Source: Choristoneura fumiferana
Taxonomy: Eukaryota; Arthropoda; Insecta; Lepidoptera; Tortricidae
Assembly: GCF_025370935.1 (NCBI RefSeq)
Contig: NC_133472.1
Location: 41,932,849 to 41,996,848, forward strand
DNA length: 64,000 nt
Direction of reading: 5' to 3'
In this document: piece after piece, positions 28,447-43,400 of the stretch
Layout of the letters: every line of letters starts with the position of its first letter
Position numbering within the stretch: the first letter of the stretch is position 1
Translations under genes and position numbers: made by a program
The notes under the pieces: model-generated
What the model was told of the DNA's origin: nothing
The model's database searches: none
The model's input: the letters and a program-made list of their open reading frames with translations, nothing else

Positions 28447-31400
28447 GTACAATTTAATTGCATCCATCATGTCACCCATGTGGTTGAGAATTTTACAAAC
28501 CGACCAAATACCATAGCGCCCCGTATTTGATGAAATCGCTTTGTACTAGGGTCTCTCCTAATTTGGCCGTCTTGAGACATGCCGCGCTGGTATGGTTTCC
28601 TCGGGCATGTTTTCACATTTTTCGCGAATTAATTGTTTTTAACGCGTGACTACGGTCGGTATCGGCTGAATTCAGTATGAGCTAGTAGACTAAATTGTTT
28701 TTTTTTTATTGAGCGTCTGATCTTGTTTCTTGCCCAACCTGTAACCTGCCAGGACTATGCTTTTTACTGGTTTTATTGCATTCATACTTGTGCTAAAAAT
28801 AGATGCTATATTCCTTGTTGATTATTTAGATTGGTTCACAATGCCCCATTGTTATATCTATTAGCATAGATTGCAGTGCTATACTCAATTATATTATATC
28901 AATAGACATATATTACTCAAATCTTTGTTAGATCTTGTATCTTGAGGACTACTTATTGGTTATGATCTAATGATTTAACTAACAGCAAGTTAGTAAAAGA
29001 GAAAACAAAAAATGCTTCTTTAAATTCTTTAATATTTTTTTATAGAAACAGTACATTTTTAACTAGTTTCTGTGTAGTTTTTAAATGTTAAATTTTACAT
29101 TTATGTAGACAATACTGAATGTATTTTTTTTACTACCTACCAAACATAAAAATATTTAGGAGTTTATTTATGACATTTTCATGCTTTGGATGCTAAGTAG
29201 CAAGCCAAGTTAAAGGAGATGTCAATGTGTCAGTGTTGCAATTATTCAGTGATGTTATTATCAACAAATGTTTTATTTACTGTAAATAATGGGAGGCTTT
29301 TGCCCAGCAGTGGGACGCTATACAGGCTACTTAAAAAAAAAAATGAAATTATTAACACTAAGGACGAGATCAAAATTTTTTGATGTCAGGAAAACGTCAC
29401 AAAATCTTGTGAGGAAATGCAATGTAATCTTGTGACTACATCAAAACTTTCTATTGGACCCAACAAGAAAGATTATATGACTTTTTGTCACCTTTACCAC
29501 AAGGTTTTGTATATTAAACACAATATTAATTAATTTTTAGGATTGAAATAACATCAGGAAATATTTATTTCTTTAGTAGTGGACAAATGAAAATGAACAA
29601 CTTTTTACTCGACTACGGCAAAGCCAAAGGAAGAGTAATGATTGAGAAATAGCCTAATGAACAATTTTTAGAAGTGTGCTGCAGTCCTGGATTTGTCAAT
29701 AGGCCGTATAGGCCGCGGCCTAGGGGCGGCAGATTTCAAAGAGAAAATTATTTTAGAAAGTTACATAGTGCGGCGGATATAAAGTGGCCTACACTCATAA
29801 AAAACATAAATTCGCCACTGGTGTGCTGTTACAAGTCTATTAGGGTTGTGGGCTTGCCCATCGTACCCACAATGGTGGATTAGCCCTTCTAACAAATGTG
29901 ACTATGTCTACCTCAGGAGCTTCAAAAAACATAAAAATATAAAACCCCTTGACCTTAATGTGCTTGTCATGAAACCCGTGGTTGGTAAATGAGTCATTGC
30001 CCATACTAATTTTCATGTCATGAAGCCCAAGGCCGGTTGCATGAGTTTGTTACTGCATGGCGTGCTGTTGCTCCGTGCGCGCGCTGCACACGCACGCCAT
30101 GCACATGCTGCGGATTGCCAAGAGCGCAGTCAGCGGTATCGGCAATTTTTGATAAAATATTAGTTTTTCTTTTACAAATATACAATTTTACTCGCAAATG
30201 TGATGAAAAACATTGTATGTCGCACGGGCGGTACTAGAATTACGCACATCGACTCATTAAAGCCCTCAGTCTTCGACTTCGGGCTTCTAATAGACTCTCG
30301 TTCGTAATTTCTTATTTACCGCCCTTAAGACACAATGTACTATTGTTCATTCAAAGTCATCTAATCTATGGTGTGCCATCATGCAGCCTGGTAACATTAA
30401 TCTTGTCCATGGCAAATTAGGGCCCATACTGCTACTTAGATTATTCAATATTATGTCTGAGTAATCTGGTATAACAAAGTGAAAAAAGTAGGTTAACAGC
30501 AGAGATATAATCTATATATATTTTATAAATAAAAATGAATCGTAAAATGTGTTGCTAAGCGCAAAACTCGGGAACGGCTGGACCGATTTCTTATTGCTAA
30601 TTCTTTTTTTCAAAGTCAAAGTCAAAGTACTTTATTTGTTAAACATAGGTATAACTGTATACAACAGGTATACTGTACTGTTTTGTTGCGTTTTTTATAT
30701 CAAGAGAAAGTTTTTATGAAACAAAAATTACAATGGGGGAGAAGCCGCGGGCAACAGCTAGCTCATAATAAAAATACTGTATTACAAATAAAGATTTACT
30801 TCAATTAGCATTAGAAACTGCAGCTGGCTTACTAGTTACTATCTACAACATTGCATTTTTTTTTTTTAATAGAGTCATCATCATATTTAAACGTCAGTTA
30901 ACACTAATCAATGTATGGTGAAACAGCCCCTTACAATCGTTATCGAAAAGAAATGAACGAGTTGTCACTTGTTACACTCTTGTTAGCGGCTGTCAGTGAG
31001 TTGCATTGCAAATATGACATGCACGAGCCCGGGCGAGGCAACCAATCAAAATCCCAAGGAAAGCTCGTCCGACCACGGTAAACCGCGCGCCAATATTAGA
31101 TTATTAGATTTACTGAACAGATTAATGATTGTGCACTAGGTTCTAGGTTTTTACATCACTGAATGTCTATGGTCGGGTAAATGGCGTCTTTGTTTACACT
31201 TTTCATAAATTGGATTGATATAAACCAGTGATTCCCAAAGTGGTCCAGGTGGACCCCCAGGGGTAATGGAAATGGGGGTCCATAAGATGTTAATGGGGAT
31301 CCACGAAAATTTATCTGCTTTTGATAGTAAAGAGCCAAAATGTAAGCATAGTTTTTATAAGGGCCTACCTACATTGTTTTAAGTACCTAACTAAGCAGAT

Positions 31401-34400
31401 AATATTTTAATAGGGCAAGCGACTGGACAGAACTCAGAAGCGACACAATTTTTATTTTTTGGCGACTTTAAGAATGTGGTAGAAATGTAGCAGCAGGGGG
31501 TCCACCGAAACCAGTAAAATTTTGAAAGTGGTCCACGAGAAAAATAAGTTTGGGAACTACTGATATAAACCATACATAAACTTTGTTAGTAACTTTGTTT
31601 TTTGTTTTATGTAAGTTTGATCTTACATGATACATAAACAAAATTAAACAAATAAGTTAAGCTAGACTTTAAAAGTAAGTTAATACATCCCACTAATATT
31701 ATAAATGCAAAAGTTTGTAAGTCTGTTTGTTTGTTGGTTACTGCATCACGTCTAAACCATTGAACCGATTTAGATGAGATTTGGTTACAGTATTTGACTA
31801 TTTTTTATTTATTTTTACAATCGAACGGAAAATCAATTTTTAAGCTTCTATTCTTAAAACAGAGTTAATAACCCTTCTTTCGGGCAGTCGGGTAAAAAGG
31901 ATTAAAATTCACAATTAGACAGAGAAAGATAAACACGCAAGTAGCGCCATACTGATACTGCATAGAATAGAGCAAAGCGTTTTTAGAATGAAATAGATAT
32001 ATCGATTTTTCAAAAAATCTCTTTATCTGATTTTTTTTTTTGCTAAACATTGGCTGCATAATTGCATATCTATAGTTTCATAATAATTTATAGGATATGG
32101 AAAATTCAGGAGTTGTCAAATACCGTACTGGCGTGCGCGACTCACATTACGCGCATTAATTAATGGTCGGCTCACTGCGCCGGGCGCAGCGCTACACTTA
32201 ACTCTCATCAAAAATCTTTGACCGCAAAACAATCTCATAACATCCTTAATTCCAGATCCACAAAATCATCGGCTTCGCGCCTTCCCTTCTCCAAGTTGTG
32301 ATGATGAACGAAGTAACCATACCAGTCCGGCAAGCTGGAGTTGTTTACCTCAAAAACCTCATCACCTCCGGCTGGCAGGAGAAGGATCCTGAAGAAGGGG
32401 AGCCGTTGCCTTTCACCATACACGAGCAGGACCAAGCCATGGTCAGAGACAGCATCGTAGACGCCATCACCCAGGCCCCTGACATAATCAGAATTCAGCT
32501 CTGCGTCTGTTTGAAGACCATTATCAAACATGACTTCCCTACCCGCTGGACGCAGATTGTTGATAAAATACATATTTATCTTCAAAACCCGGAGCCTAAT
32601 CACTGGATGGGTGCTCTATTATGCCTCTACCAGCTGATAAAGAACTACGAGTACCAGTTGGCTGAGAAGAGGGTGCCTCTCATTGAAGCTATGAATTTGC
32701 TCCTGCCAATGCTGTATAACCTTATCGTGAACCTCCAGTCGGACCAGTCCGTGGAGTCGGTTCTCATACAGAAGCAGATCCTGAAGTGTTTCTATGGTCT
32801 TATCAAGGTAAGTCACTGTTACGGTTCTTTAGCCAAAATTGCAACCATCACCATGTCTGTATATTCTATATGTCCCTGAGCTGGGACTCTTAGCAGCTGG
32901 TCTCAGTAGCAACTGGTCTAAGTAGCAAGTGGTCTAAAACTCTTTGACCGCGCGGATCTCCTATTCTGCGTGGTTGAGTCGTTTCGCGCTTTGACGCAAG
33001 TTTCAAGTTTCCGACACGAACAGGTTGAACCAGTTGCTGTTTAGACTAAATAGTTGCTTCTCAGACCACTTTGTACTTAGAAAGAACAGATGCTATACTT
33101 AACGTTTTTTTTTATGGATGATTTTTGTAAAAAAAAAAGAAGTCATAATTTTTTCTCTATATCTTTTTTTAGTTTCTTGTAATTTATCTTTACGATTTAA
33201 CCCAAGACATCCCGAGTGTCAAAGTGAAAATAATAACAGCCTTATTCATAAAAAATCCTTAATTGAGGTTTGATCGGTCTGTTACTTAGCAGACTGATTA
33301 AGCTTGTTAGACGTTGTCAAGAAGTATGATTCATAAACGCTTGCTAGCAGTCTGCTAGTTGTTGAGCCGCTGATAGACTGATTAGACGCGTTATGTTGGC
33401 CACCTTGACAAATCAAAGACAAAAAATGGCCTAATCGATAATTAAAAAAAAAAAGTTGACAGCAGTGACAGCAAATTAGCAGGAAAAAAAAATAAAAAGC
33501 GAGAAGTTTGTTTTCCCGCCATTTCCGATCCGCATGTTTATGTTGTGCAAAAGCCATAATTATGTTAATCATCCTAATATTTTTTTCATATTTATTGTTA
33601 ATTTATTGTTGCTAATTTAGAGGATTTTTAAATACAAATTCCTGAAAATATTTTTTCCTGGTTTTTTTTTATCTTTGCGTAACTTCACCCTTCACTAAAA
33701 TATCTTCGGTATGGTTTTTTGCTCTTGTCAAAGTCAGCTGTTCAAACTTGTGGCGGCCATTTTGTGACTTAGCAGGGAGATAAAGGAGGGTCTACGGTCC
33801 GCTAACTTTAGCAGAGCCTTGATCGACTGATTAGCGCTAACAGACGTTTATGAATCATGTTTTTAGCATCGGGCCTTCAAGGAGCCTTCAAGGAGGCTCT
33901 AACTTTTATGAATAAGGCTGTAAGTCTTTAAGCTAAGCTAATTTGTTAAAATGACATAATACTCATTTATCATAAAACAACTTATGGCATAAGTTCACAT
34001 GAAATAATGCTATTTTGTATAATGAACGGAATGCATCTACTTCCTAACAAAAGTGATAGTCTGATAGATCAGGAGCCATACCATAATATCATTTTACATA
34101 GGTAATTAGGTCCTGTGTAAGACTTTATGACCATAAGACTATTTGTTTATTTATTATGCAATTATTATTTTTATATTCTCAGAAAATATGCATTTGAAAC
34201 GTATGCAGATAGCAATTATGCATTTCGTTTATGTATGAAGTGATATTAGTTGAATAGTTCGCACCTTTAAAATTAAACTGAAACATTTCCAAAATAAACT
34301 TTAAATAAAACACAATATGGTTAAATTTTTAAATGAGAACATTTCGAATTATTTCAGTTTAATTTTAAAGGTTGTTATGCAAATCATACACACTCGCTCT

Positions 34401-37400
34401 TTGAATCATAAATTTCGACGAAAAACTTAAGAGGTGTTCAGAAAAACAACACAATCATCTACTGAAACGTTATTTATTTTCTAACTTGTAGGTACTGTGT
34501 GTATGTTTTTTAATCGTGCTTGGATGTCCCGGCGTCCAAGGACGCGTCCGATCGATCGCCGTCTAATTCATGGCTGATTGTTTGAGAACAGGCACCGTGG
34601 GTGGTAGAAGGTTGTGGAATCTTTAGCGGGCTTTTTAGGGTTCCGTGGGCAACTAGGATCCCTTATAGTTTCGCCACGTCTGTCCGTCTGTCTGTCCGCG
34701 GGTAAGCTCAGTCCGTTAGTACTAGAAAGCTGTAATTTGACATGAAGATACATAACAGTCAAGCCGACAAAGTGATACAATAAAAAAAATAAAAATAAAC
34801 TTCCCATAGACGTAAAGAGGGGGTGATTTTTTTTCTCGAGTAACGCTATATTGTTTCGTTGGATAGGTCTTTTAAAACCATTGGGGGGTTGCTAAGACAA
34901 TTTTTCTATTCAGTGATCTGTTTGCGAAATATTCAACTTTAAAGTGCAAATTTTCATTGAACTCGAGCGTCCCCCCCTCCCTTCTTCCCCTCTAAAATCT
35001 AAACTGTTGGGTGGAAAAATTTGAAAAAAAGAATGGTAGTAAATATATCAAATTTACAAGGAAAATTATAGCGGCTAAGATTGCTTGAGAATTATTAGTA
35101 GTTTAAGAGTAAACTAAACTTGGAAGATTCAGGTACTTACACAATACGAAATCCTTAGAAAAATATTATTTGATTTTTTCGTAATGGCTACGGAACCCTA
35201 CCCTGGGCGTGTACGACACGCTCTTTGCCCGTTTTTTAATTTTTAGAGGGTAGCAAACGAACGTAGGTGTCATCTGAGAAAAATAGGCCAAATTCAGGTG
35301 GGATTTCGCATATTTAGAGTTCCGTTCCAAATGCAGAATATAAAGCGAACCTGAATACCTATTATTTATTTTTAGGTGGGCCGTAGAACGGCAGTTCTGT
35401 GCTGCATTTGACCGCAAGAATAATTTGGTTGTAAATATTGGGGAATTTAAACAATGTAAAGGGTGTCCCAAAAAAGGACGCAAGATTTGAAATTGATGAA
35501 AAACACTTTTTTTTTTCGTTATAATATATTTGTATATAAAATCTTGAAATACATAAAATAGGGTTTTTTGTGGAATAATACGTCAGGCAAATGTCCTCCT
35601 AGGCTTTGCTGGCACATATGCACTCTTTTGTAAAAAAAATCTATGACCATTTTGCATAGATGCGGCTGAATTTTTCTAATGCAGCGTCGAATTTCCTCTT
35701 TTAAAGTATTGCCATTTGAACGGCTTGTTTTTGGACGACCAGTGGAATGAACATCATGAATTGATTGACTCTCCCTGAATTTTGCAACCACTTTGCGCAC
35801 AGTTGATGAAGTCTAGTCAATATTCCGACTCTGACCATATTTTGCATGGAATTTTGGAACCGTAACACGCCAAACTTCTTTTGAAATATTGTTCAATAAT
35901 AAAAACGCGTTGATTTTTCGTAAAACCCGCCATTTTTAAAAACCATAAACATTCAGCTGTCAAATAGTTATTTTTATGAGGTTGCCAGCACTAAAATACA
36001 AAAATGGCGGCAAATTTAAATCTTGCGTCCTTTTTTGGGACACCCGATATTTGTAAGTAAAATAAACAAAAAATAATAATCAAATTCCACCTTCCATCGC
36101 AATCGGAGCGAAGTCAGTACAGGGTTCATTAACCAATGGAAACGCTTCATTTACCTTGCGTCGCTCCACTCAGCTGTTTCCACCAGAGATGTGCTGTGTA
36201 AATGAAGCATTAATTGGGTAATGAAAAACACATTTCTCACAACACATCCACGTACATTATTGATGGTAACTTAGCTTAATCATGGCTGAAATGCTTGCCC
36301 AGAATCAACCTCGCCTCTTGTCCGCAGTACATTTTGCCGTTGGATCTGATCACCAAGGAGGTATTCACCAAATGGATGGAGGTACTCCGGGCTGTCATGG
36401 AGCAGCCAATACCGGAGCAGACGCTGCAGGTGGACGAGGACGAGCGAATGGAGCTGCCCTGGTGGAAGTGCAAGAAGTGGGCTGTGCACACGCTGTATAG
36501 GCTTTTTGAGAGGTTAGAATCATAAGAGTCAGTTATTTGTTGTATCAAAACTGTATAGTTTCAGTAGTTCGGTTGGTTGTGATTAATTTATACTAGGTTT
36601 TTTTTTTGTGTATTTTATCAGCTGATCACAGTAGTGGCTGTTTAGATCATTTTCCCAAAATCGGCATTTACCTGTAGCGTAATTAATTTCCATTCCCGTT
36701 TTTCCTCCAAATGCTTTTTTTCTCACTATGGTTTTTTACTGAACTTAATTTTCGCAATCGTGTTTTTTCCCCAATTTTTATCGACACTGAAACAGTGTCA
36801 ATGGAGCTCTGCTTACTTCTGTGGTCTTTTTGGTTCTTCGGGCCGATGCAAACTTACCCTAAATCTACCTATGTTTCTGTGTCAATTAAAATTGACAAGC
36901 TTCAGTAAACAAAAACATATTAAAAAAACCATTTACAGGGTGTCCACTTTCTGGAAAGTCAGGGAGAGTCAGGGGAAAGTCAGGGAAGCTCAATGTGGTC
37001 AGGGAAATTCAAGGTATTTTGCTAGAAATCGGAAAAGTCAGGGAAAAACTCGTGATTTAGCTCTATATTTTTGACTCCAGTTGTTCCAGTTCTGGGCGAC
37101 GTATTAAAGAGTGGCACCATAGAAACAGTCAACGTAAAAGTGAGCAAGTTTGGCGTGCATTGAATTCCCATCATCGGTTTAGCTTAGTATATCGAGCAGT
37201 AAAAAAATCATATAAGTGTCCTATAACCTGCTTTGAAATGTACATGATTGGTCAGGGAAATTTAGGAATGTGGTCGAGGAAAGTCAGGGAAGACTCAGGG
37301 TTTTTTTTTAAGATTTGCAGTGGACACCTTGATTTAGGAAAAAGAATAGAAAGTTTGCTACTAAGAAATGACGTTTCCGGTAAATTGATCTAACCGACCC

Positions 37401-40400
37401 AATCTGTACCTAATTTAATCCAGATACGGCAGCCCAGTGAACACTCGTAAAGAGTATGTGCAGTTCGCGGAGTGGTACCTGACCACTTTCACCGGGGGCA
37501 TCCTGGAGGTGCTGCTCCGGGTCCTGGATCAGTACAGGAACAAGGTGTACGTCTCGCCGCGCGTGCTACAGCAGACCATCAGCTATATCGACCAGTGGTG
37601 AGTTAATGACAGATACGGCAGCTATGAACACTCGCTAATACGTGCAGCGGAGTGGCACTTGGCCATCTTCACGGGGGCATCCTGGAGGTGCTGCTCCGGG
37701 TCATGGATCAGTACAGGAACTATCCTATATGTCCTTCCACGAGACTCAAACTATCTGTATATCGAATTTCGTCACGTGAGGTATCCCATCTTAGGCCTCT
37801 AGGTTGGCAACGCGTCTGCAATACCCCTGGTGTTGCAGATTTTTATGGGCGGTGGTGATCTCTTACCATCAGGAGACCCATTTGCTCGTTTGCCATCCAG
37901 TCAAATAAAAAAAAAATAAAAAAATCGGTTCAGCGGTTTGCGCGTGATGAAGTAACAAACAACCAGACTTACAAACTTTCGCATTTATAACATTAGTGGG
38001 ATGGAATTGTGCCGTCCGGGGCGGGCCGCCCCCCTCGCCCCCACTACGCTACGCCACTATACATTATTTTTTTTAGCATCAGAAATGTTTCATCAGTTTG
38101 TTAGCGATCATGACATGTCTTTAAATTGAATAACACTTTAGAAAAATAAGTCACAGCATATATGAAACAAATAGCTAGGACATATGATCATTTACATTCT
38201 TAAAGACCAAGGGTACTTGGACGTGATGAAAACAATGTTGTTTGTTCCAGCGTGAGCCACGCGCACTCTTGGAAGCTTCTCAAGCCGCACATGTTCGCTA
38301 TAATACAGGACGTCCTCTTCCCTCTGATGTCGTACTCCGAGACAGACGAGGAACTCTGGAACAATGATCCTCACGAATACATTCGAATAAAGTTCGGTGA
38401 GTACTCGTACCATCCTCATCATCTCAGCCGTAGGACGTCCACTGTTGGACATAGGCCTCCCCTATACACCTCTTGCTTCGGTTGGAAACGGCCACCAACG
38501 TGACCGCGGCTTTAACCAAGTCATCCGCCCATGAGCGTCCTATCGTTGGTGGCTCGTGGGTGGCTTGCCGATCCGCGGTCTCCATTCGAGATCGGCCCCA
38601 ACGACCATCTGTTCTCCATGCTCATCGACATTTATGTACCGTGTGTGTGCCGTAAGGTAGCATCAGCCAAATAAGTGGTCTATCGATATTTAAACAAGAT
38701 CCTATTAAATGAATATGTCGCTAATGTCGAACTTTCAAGTTGACGGACACGTCTATTGGCATTATTAACAGCTTTAAGGTGGTAGACCACATATTTGGCT
38801 GATGGTATATAGATGTCAACGTACGTGCTATAATGGCTTGCCCATTGCCACTCTACGAGTTAATCCCTGTGGCTATGTCGGTGATTCATGGAAGTGGTCG
38901 GAACTGGCCTCTCTGTCATTGTGTTGTCATATGGTATCCATAATCTGTCTTGTCGATAGTCCGAATAGTAACTATCATGTTTTCCTTTTAGACATATTCG
39001 AAGACTTTGTGTCACCCGTGGTCGCAGCCCAGACCCTCCTGATATCGTGCTGTAAGAAGCGAAAAGAGATGTTGGAACGCACCATGCAACTTTGCATGCA
39101 AGTACTAACGCGCCAGAACGGCGAGTACGGGCCGAGACAACGCGACGGGGCCCTCCACATGGTTGGAACCCTCAGCGACCTACTCATAAAGAAGAAATTC
39201 TACAAGGAAGAAATAGACTCTCTACTCAGCCAGTACGTTTTCCCAGAGTTCAACAACCCTCTCGGCTACATGAGAGCAAGAGCTTGCTGGGTACTCCACT
39301 GTTTCGCTAGCGTTCGCTTCAAGAGCGAACCGTTGCTTGTCAAAGCTGTACACTTAACCATCAACGCTTTGCTAAATGACAGTGATTTACCTGTCAAAGT
39401 TGAAGCAGCCATCGCTCTACAAATACTGTTGTCCTCACAAGAAAAAGTGCATAAGCTTCTAGAACCTCAAGTCAAAGCTGTTACTACAGAACTTCTCAAA
39501 GTCATCCGTGAAACTGAGAACGATAACATTGCCAACGTACTACAGAAAATTGTACCGATGTACACTGAACAGCTGATGCCTATGGCTTATGAGATTACCG
39601 AGCATCTGGCAACAACGTTCCGGAAGGTTATCGAGACTGACTCCGGGGCCGACGAGAAGGCCATCACCGCTATGGGCCTCCTGAATACCATGGAGACGGT
39701 GCTGAATGTGATGGAGGATAATCCAGAGATCATGGCACAGTTAGAGAAGACCGTGTTGACTGTCGTCGGGCATATTCTGCATCATAATATCATTGGTGAG
39801 TTTTGTTTTGAAACTTTTATTAGAGTAATAGTGTAAATTTTGGTATAGTAATAATCAAAATCAAAATCAAAAAGCCTTTATTGCTGAAAATAGATTATAC
39901 AATATTTGTCTATCCTAGCTATATTGTATTTCGATCCAATTTATGAAAAGTGTAAACAAAGACGCCATTTATCCGACCACAGATATTCAATGATGTGAAA
40001 ACCTAGAACCTATTGCAAAATTAATTAATCTGTTCAGTAAATCGATTAATTCATTAATTGAAAGTATTTCCATTCCAAAGACTGTTTATTTTATTATAAA
40101 AATCGCTTATTCATCCGCGCATTATTCGATTTTTAAAATGTCAAATTTTCCACCATCTCTACGCTAGTCTATGCTACTACAGATTATACACATGTTTAAA
40201 TCAAGAAATAACGTCAGATTTTGACAAAGATTTTTCAGATGAAAAATAAATATTAAAATCAAGTGAATTTTGGAGTTCATTCATCGTTCATCCACCATTA
40301 CCTCTCATATTTCGTTTTCTAGAGTTTTTTTACCGTACAACGGCAAAAACTACTAGACACTGGCAAAATTGTCCTCCAGAGGATTATCTATCTCCATTTT

Positions 40401-43400
40401 TTTTTAAAGAAACAAACAACAACAAACAAGTGAATTTTGGTGAAAAAGTGATTAGACATCTAGTTAAAAGACACGAATTATAGATAAATGTGTTATTGAT
40501 TCGATCCAATGAGTGTTTATACAAGAATTTTGATGAAATCTGTTTGTTTACACTTTTAATAAATTGGATAGGCATAATGTATAGCAATATCACTTTTTAC
40601 TTTAATAAGTCAGTCAATTACAGTGTGTCCTTGTGAAACAAAGGTCTCCTCTAGTTCTTTCCAATTATTTCTTTATCTTGCCAATCCTGCCCATAACGGC
40701 CGTGCAACTTTTTTCAGATCATCTGCCCATCTTTTTCTTTTTGCGTTATAACGCGGAGTCCAGTCAGTCGTCAATGTCGACCATTTCTCTCCCTTATCTC
40801 GCATCATATGACCGGTCCATTTCCACTTCAGCATCCTTGTCTTTTTGTTGACACCTTCGACCTTGGTTATCTTCCTGATATAAGTAGTGATATAAATATA
40901 CCTATTTACGCATGGTAGATAAGCGGGAAGTGAGTAAAGCTAAAAAGAAACTAGAAACCTTTGCCTCCCATTCTCCTATTAAATTCTTTTACCGTGAGCA
41001 GGACGGCATGATACAAACTTCGAATTGGCAAAGCCTCTGAGGGCCTTATGATAGCTGGCGCGGGCGCAGGTACAATCCTATGCACACGACGCGCGCAGTT
41101 AGCGCTGCTCATACTATTGTTCAACAGGCGGCCACCCGCTCCGTGCAAACCGCGTCAGCCAGCGTAGGCCCTTACAATATGCTATGAAGCTGACAATATG
41201 CAACCTCACGGCGAAAAACACTCCGAAGGTCACATCGTACCGTCCCTCTTACACTCCCATCAACTGCTGTTAGCGTGAGCGGGACGACACGATGCGAACT
41301 TCGAATCGGCAAAAGCCTCTTACATATTTTAAATTTCTAGAACACTACGAGGAGGCTATGACGCTCCTATGCAACCTCACTGCCAAGAACATCTCTGAGG
41401 ACATGTGGAAGGTTCTAGAACTGCTCTACCAAGTGTTCGAGAAGGAAAGCTTCGACTACTTCACCGATATGATGCCGGTTCTGCACAACTACATCACGGT
41501 CGACACTAACGCGTTCGTGTCTAACGAGAACCACATACTCGCCATGTTCAATATGGCCAAAGCGGTAAGAGTTAACCATAGGGCTTTTATGGCACAAGCC
41601 ACAGTGAAGAGACGTGGGACGGGGGTGCGTCACGTCTCTTCTGTGTTTGCGGGATGTTATGGATTTAACATTACGGACAGACATAATACCCCCCCCCCCT
41701 CCCTCCTCGTATCGTATTCGTCAGTAATGAGGGTCGTGGCCTCCCTTCTGCATCACTCTCTCGCGCGCACTTTTTCAATATATTTCTGTCTCTGGATGGA
41801 TTGGATTTTTAAGGAAGTGTAAAAGTAAAATACAAATATAGGAATATAAATGACTTGACTTTAATTGTAATAGTTAACAGTCGTAAATTACGATTTAGCA
41901 ATAGAAATAATAAACAATAGATGCAGAAGACGCGTGCGTTTGTTGTCGGCTCGGCCGGGCTTTTGCCCTAAAAAACCTGTCAAAATATCACGGACCGGTT
42001 GGGACCAGTGCGAGCGCGAGTGCCATCTGCTTGAGACACGCGTCTGTGAACTTTTTTGTGCAATACTTCAGCAACATAAAAAGTTATCATAACGTGGACG
42101 GTTGTTTAAATTTTACATTAAACGGTGAATTGTCGTTTTTTAAGTTACCAGTAAATTTATATTTCCATTCTTCCCGTTTCATTCGCAACAATAAATCAAA
42201 CAACTAGATACGAGTGGCACTACCACGATAGTTTTTTGTGCATAAGCCATAGTTGACAACCTTAGAGCGACCGCCGAGCGTAGGTATGAAAAGTGCCGTA
42301 AATAATAAATAATAATAAATAAATATCACGGGACAATTCACACCAATTGACCTAGTCCCAAAGTAAGCTTAGCAAATCTTGTGTTATGGGTACTAAGCAA
42401 CGGATAAATATAATTATATAGATAGATACATACTTAAATACATAGTAAACACCCAAGACCCGAGAACAAACATTCGTATTTTTCATACAAACATGTGCCC
42501 CGACACGGGAATCGAACCCGGGACCTCGAGCTTCGTAGTCAGGTTCTCTAACCACTAGGCCATCTGGTCGTCTAAAATACATGAGATTGATTTATGTACC
42601 TATCTGTTTTGTGGCTTTAGTATCCTGAGGTCTGTTTGACGTCAGACGTGTTAGAAATTCACCTAAAAATTACTATTTTAAATCTAAACATGAACAAAGT
42701 TTTCCATTGTCTCTGTGCACATTGGACAGTTACAATTTCCATATTTACACTTCATAACCAGCTTTAAAAGGCAACAAACATATTGCATTATTCATGGGTA
42801 TGATTTATTCTGTTGCGTTTAAATATTTTAAAATTAAGTGCATCATTGCTCGGGTAGCCAATAGAAAGCTTTTTACTGCGAAAGAGATGTTAGTCATCTA
42901 AAAATCGTCTTCGATTTTACTCTTTACCCTTTTGAGCGTAAAGTCTAAAATTAATTAAGCTACAAAGTGGACTTACAGCGTTTTTATTTAGAATATACGC
43001 TGACGCAATGTAATCTAATTTTAGTACGATTATACTTTGATTCTTGATGTAATAAGGTCGCTTTCTCTCGGTACCTTAAAAGACTTTTACGGGAGATGCC
43101 TTTAGTATGTTTACGCAATACGTATTGTCACTTGATATACTGTCGTTGAGTACAAATGGAAAATAGACAGTTGGAAATTGTACGTCGCAATAATTTGCCA
43201 ATTTGAAAAACAACAAGAAGAACTGTTTACAGGATATCGTGAAAAATGAAATCTTATCTATTCATAGTATTACGCCACCTACAGGTGAACACAATTTGGG
43301 GTATTTTGGGAAAGGTGTATTTTGGGACTAGTTCTCAATGGTTCGTGTAAATCGAGAATGAGCCTTTTTGGAAATATGGTGTTTTGGGCCTAGTTTCTTA

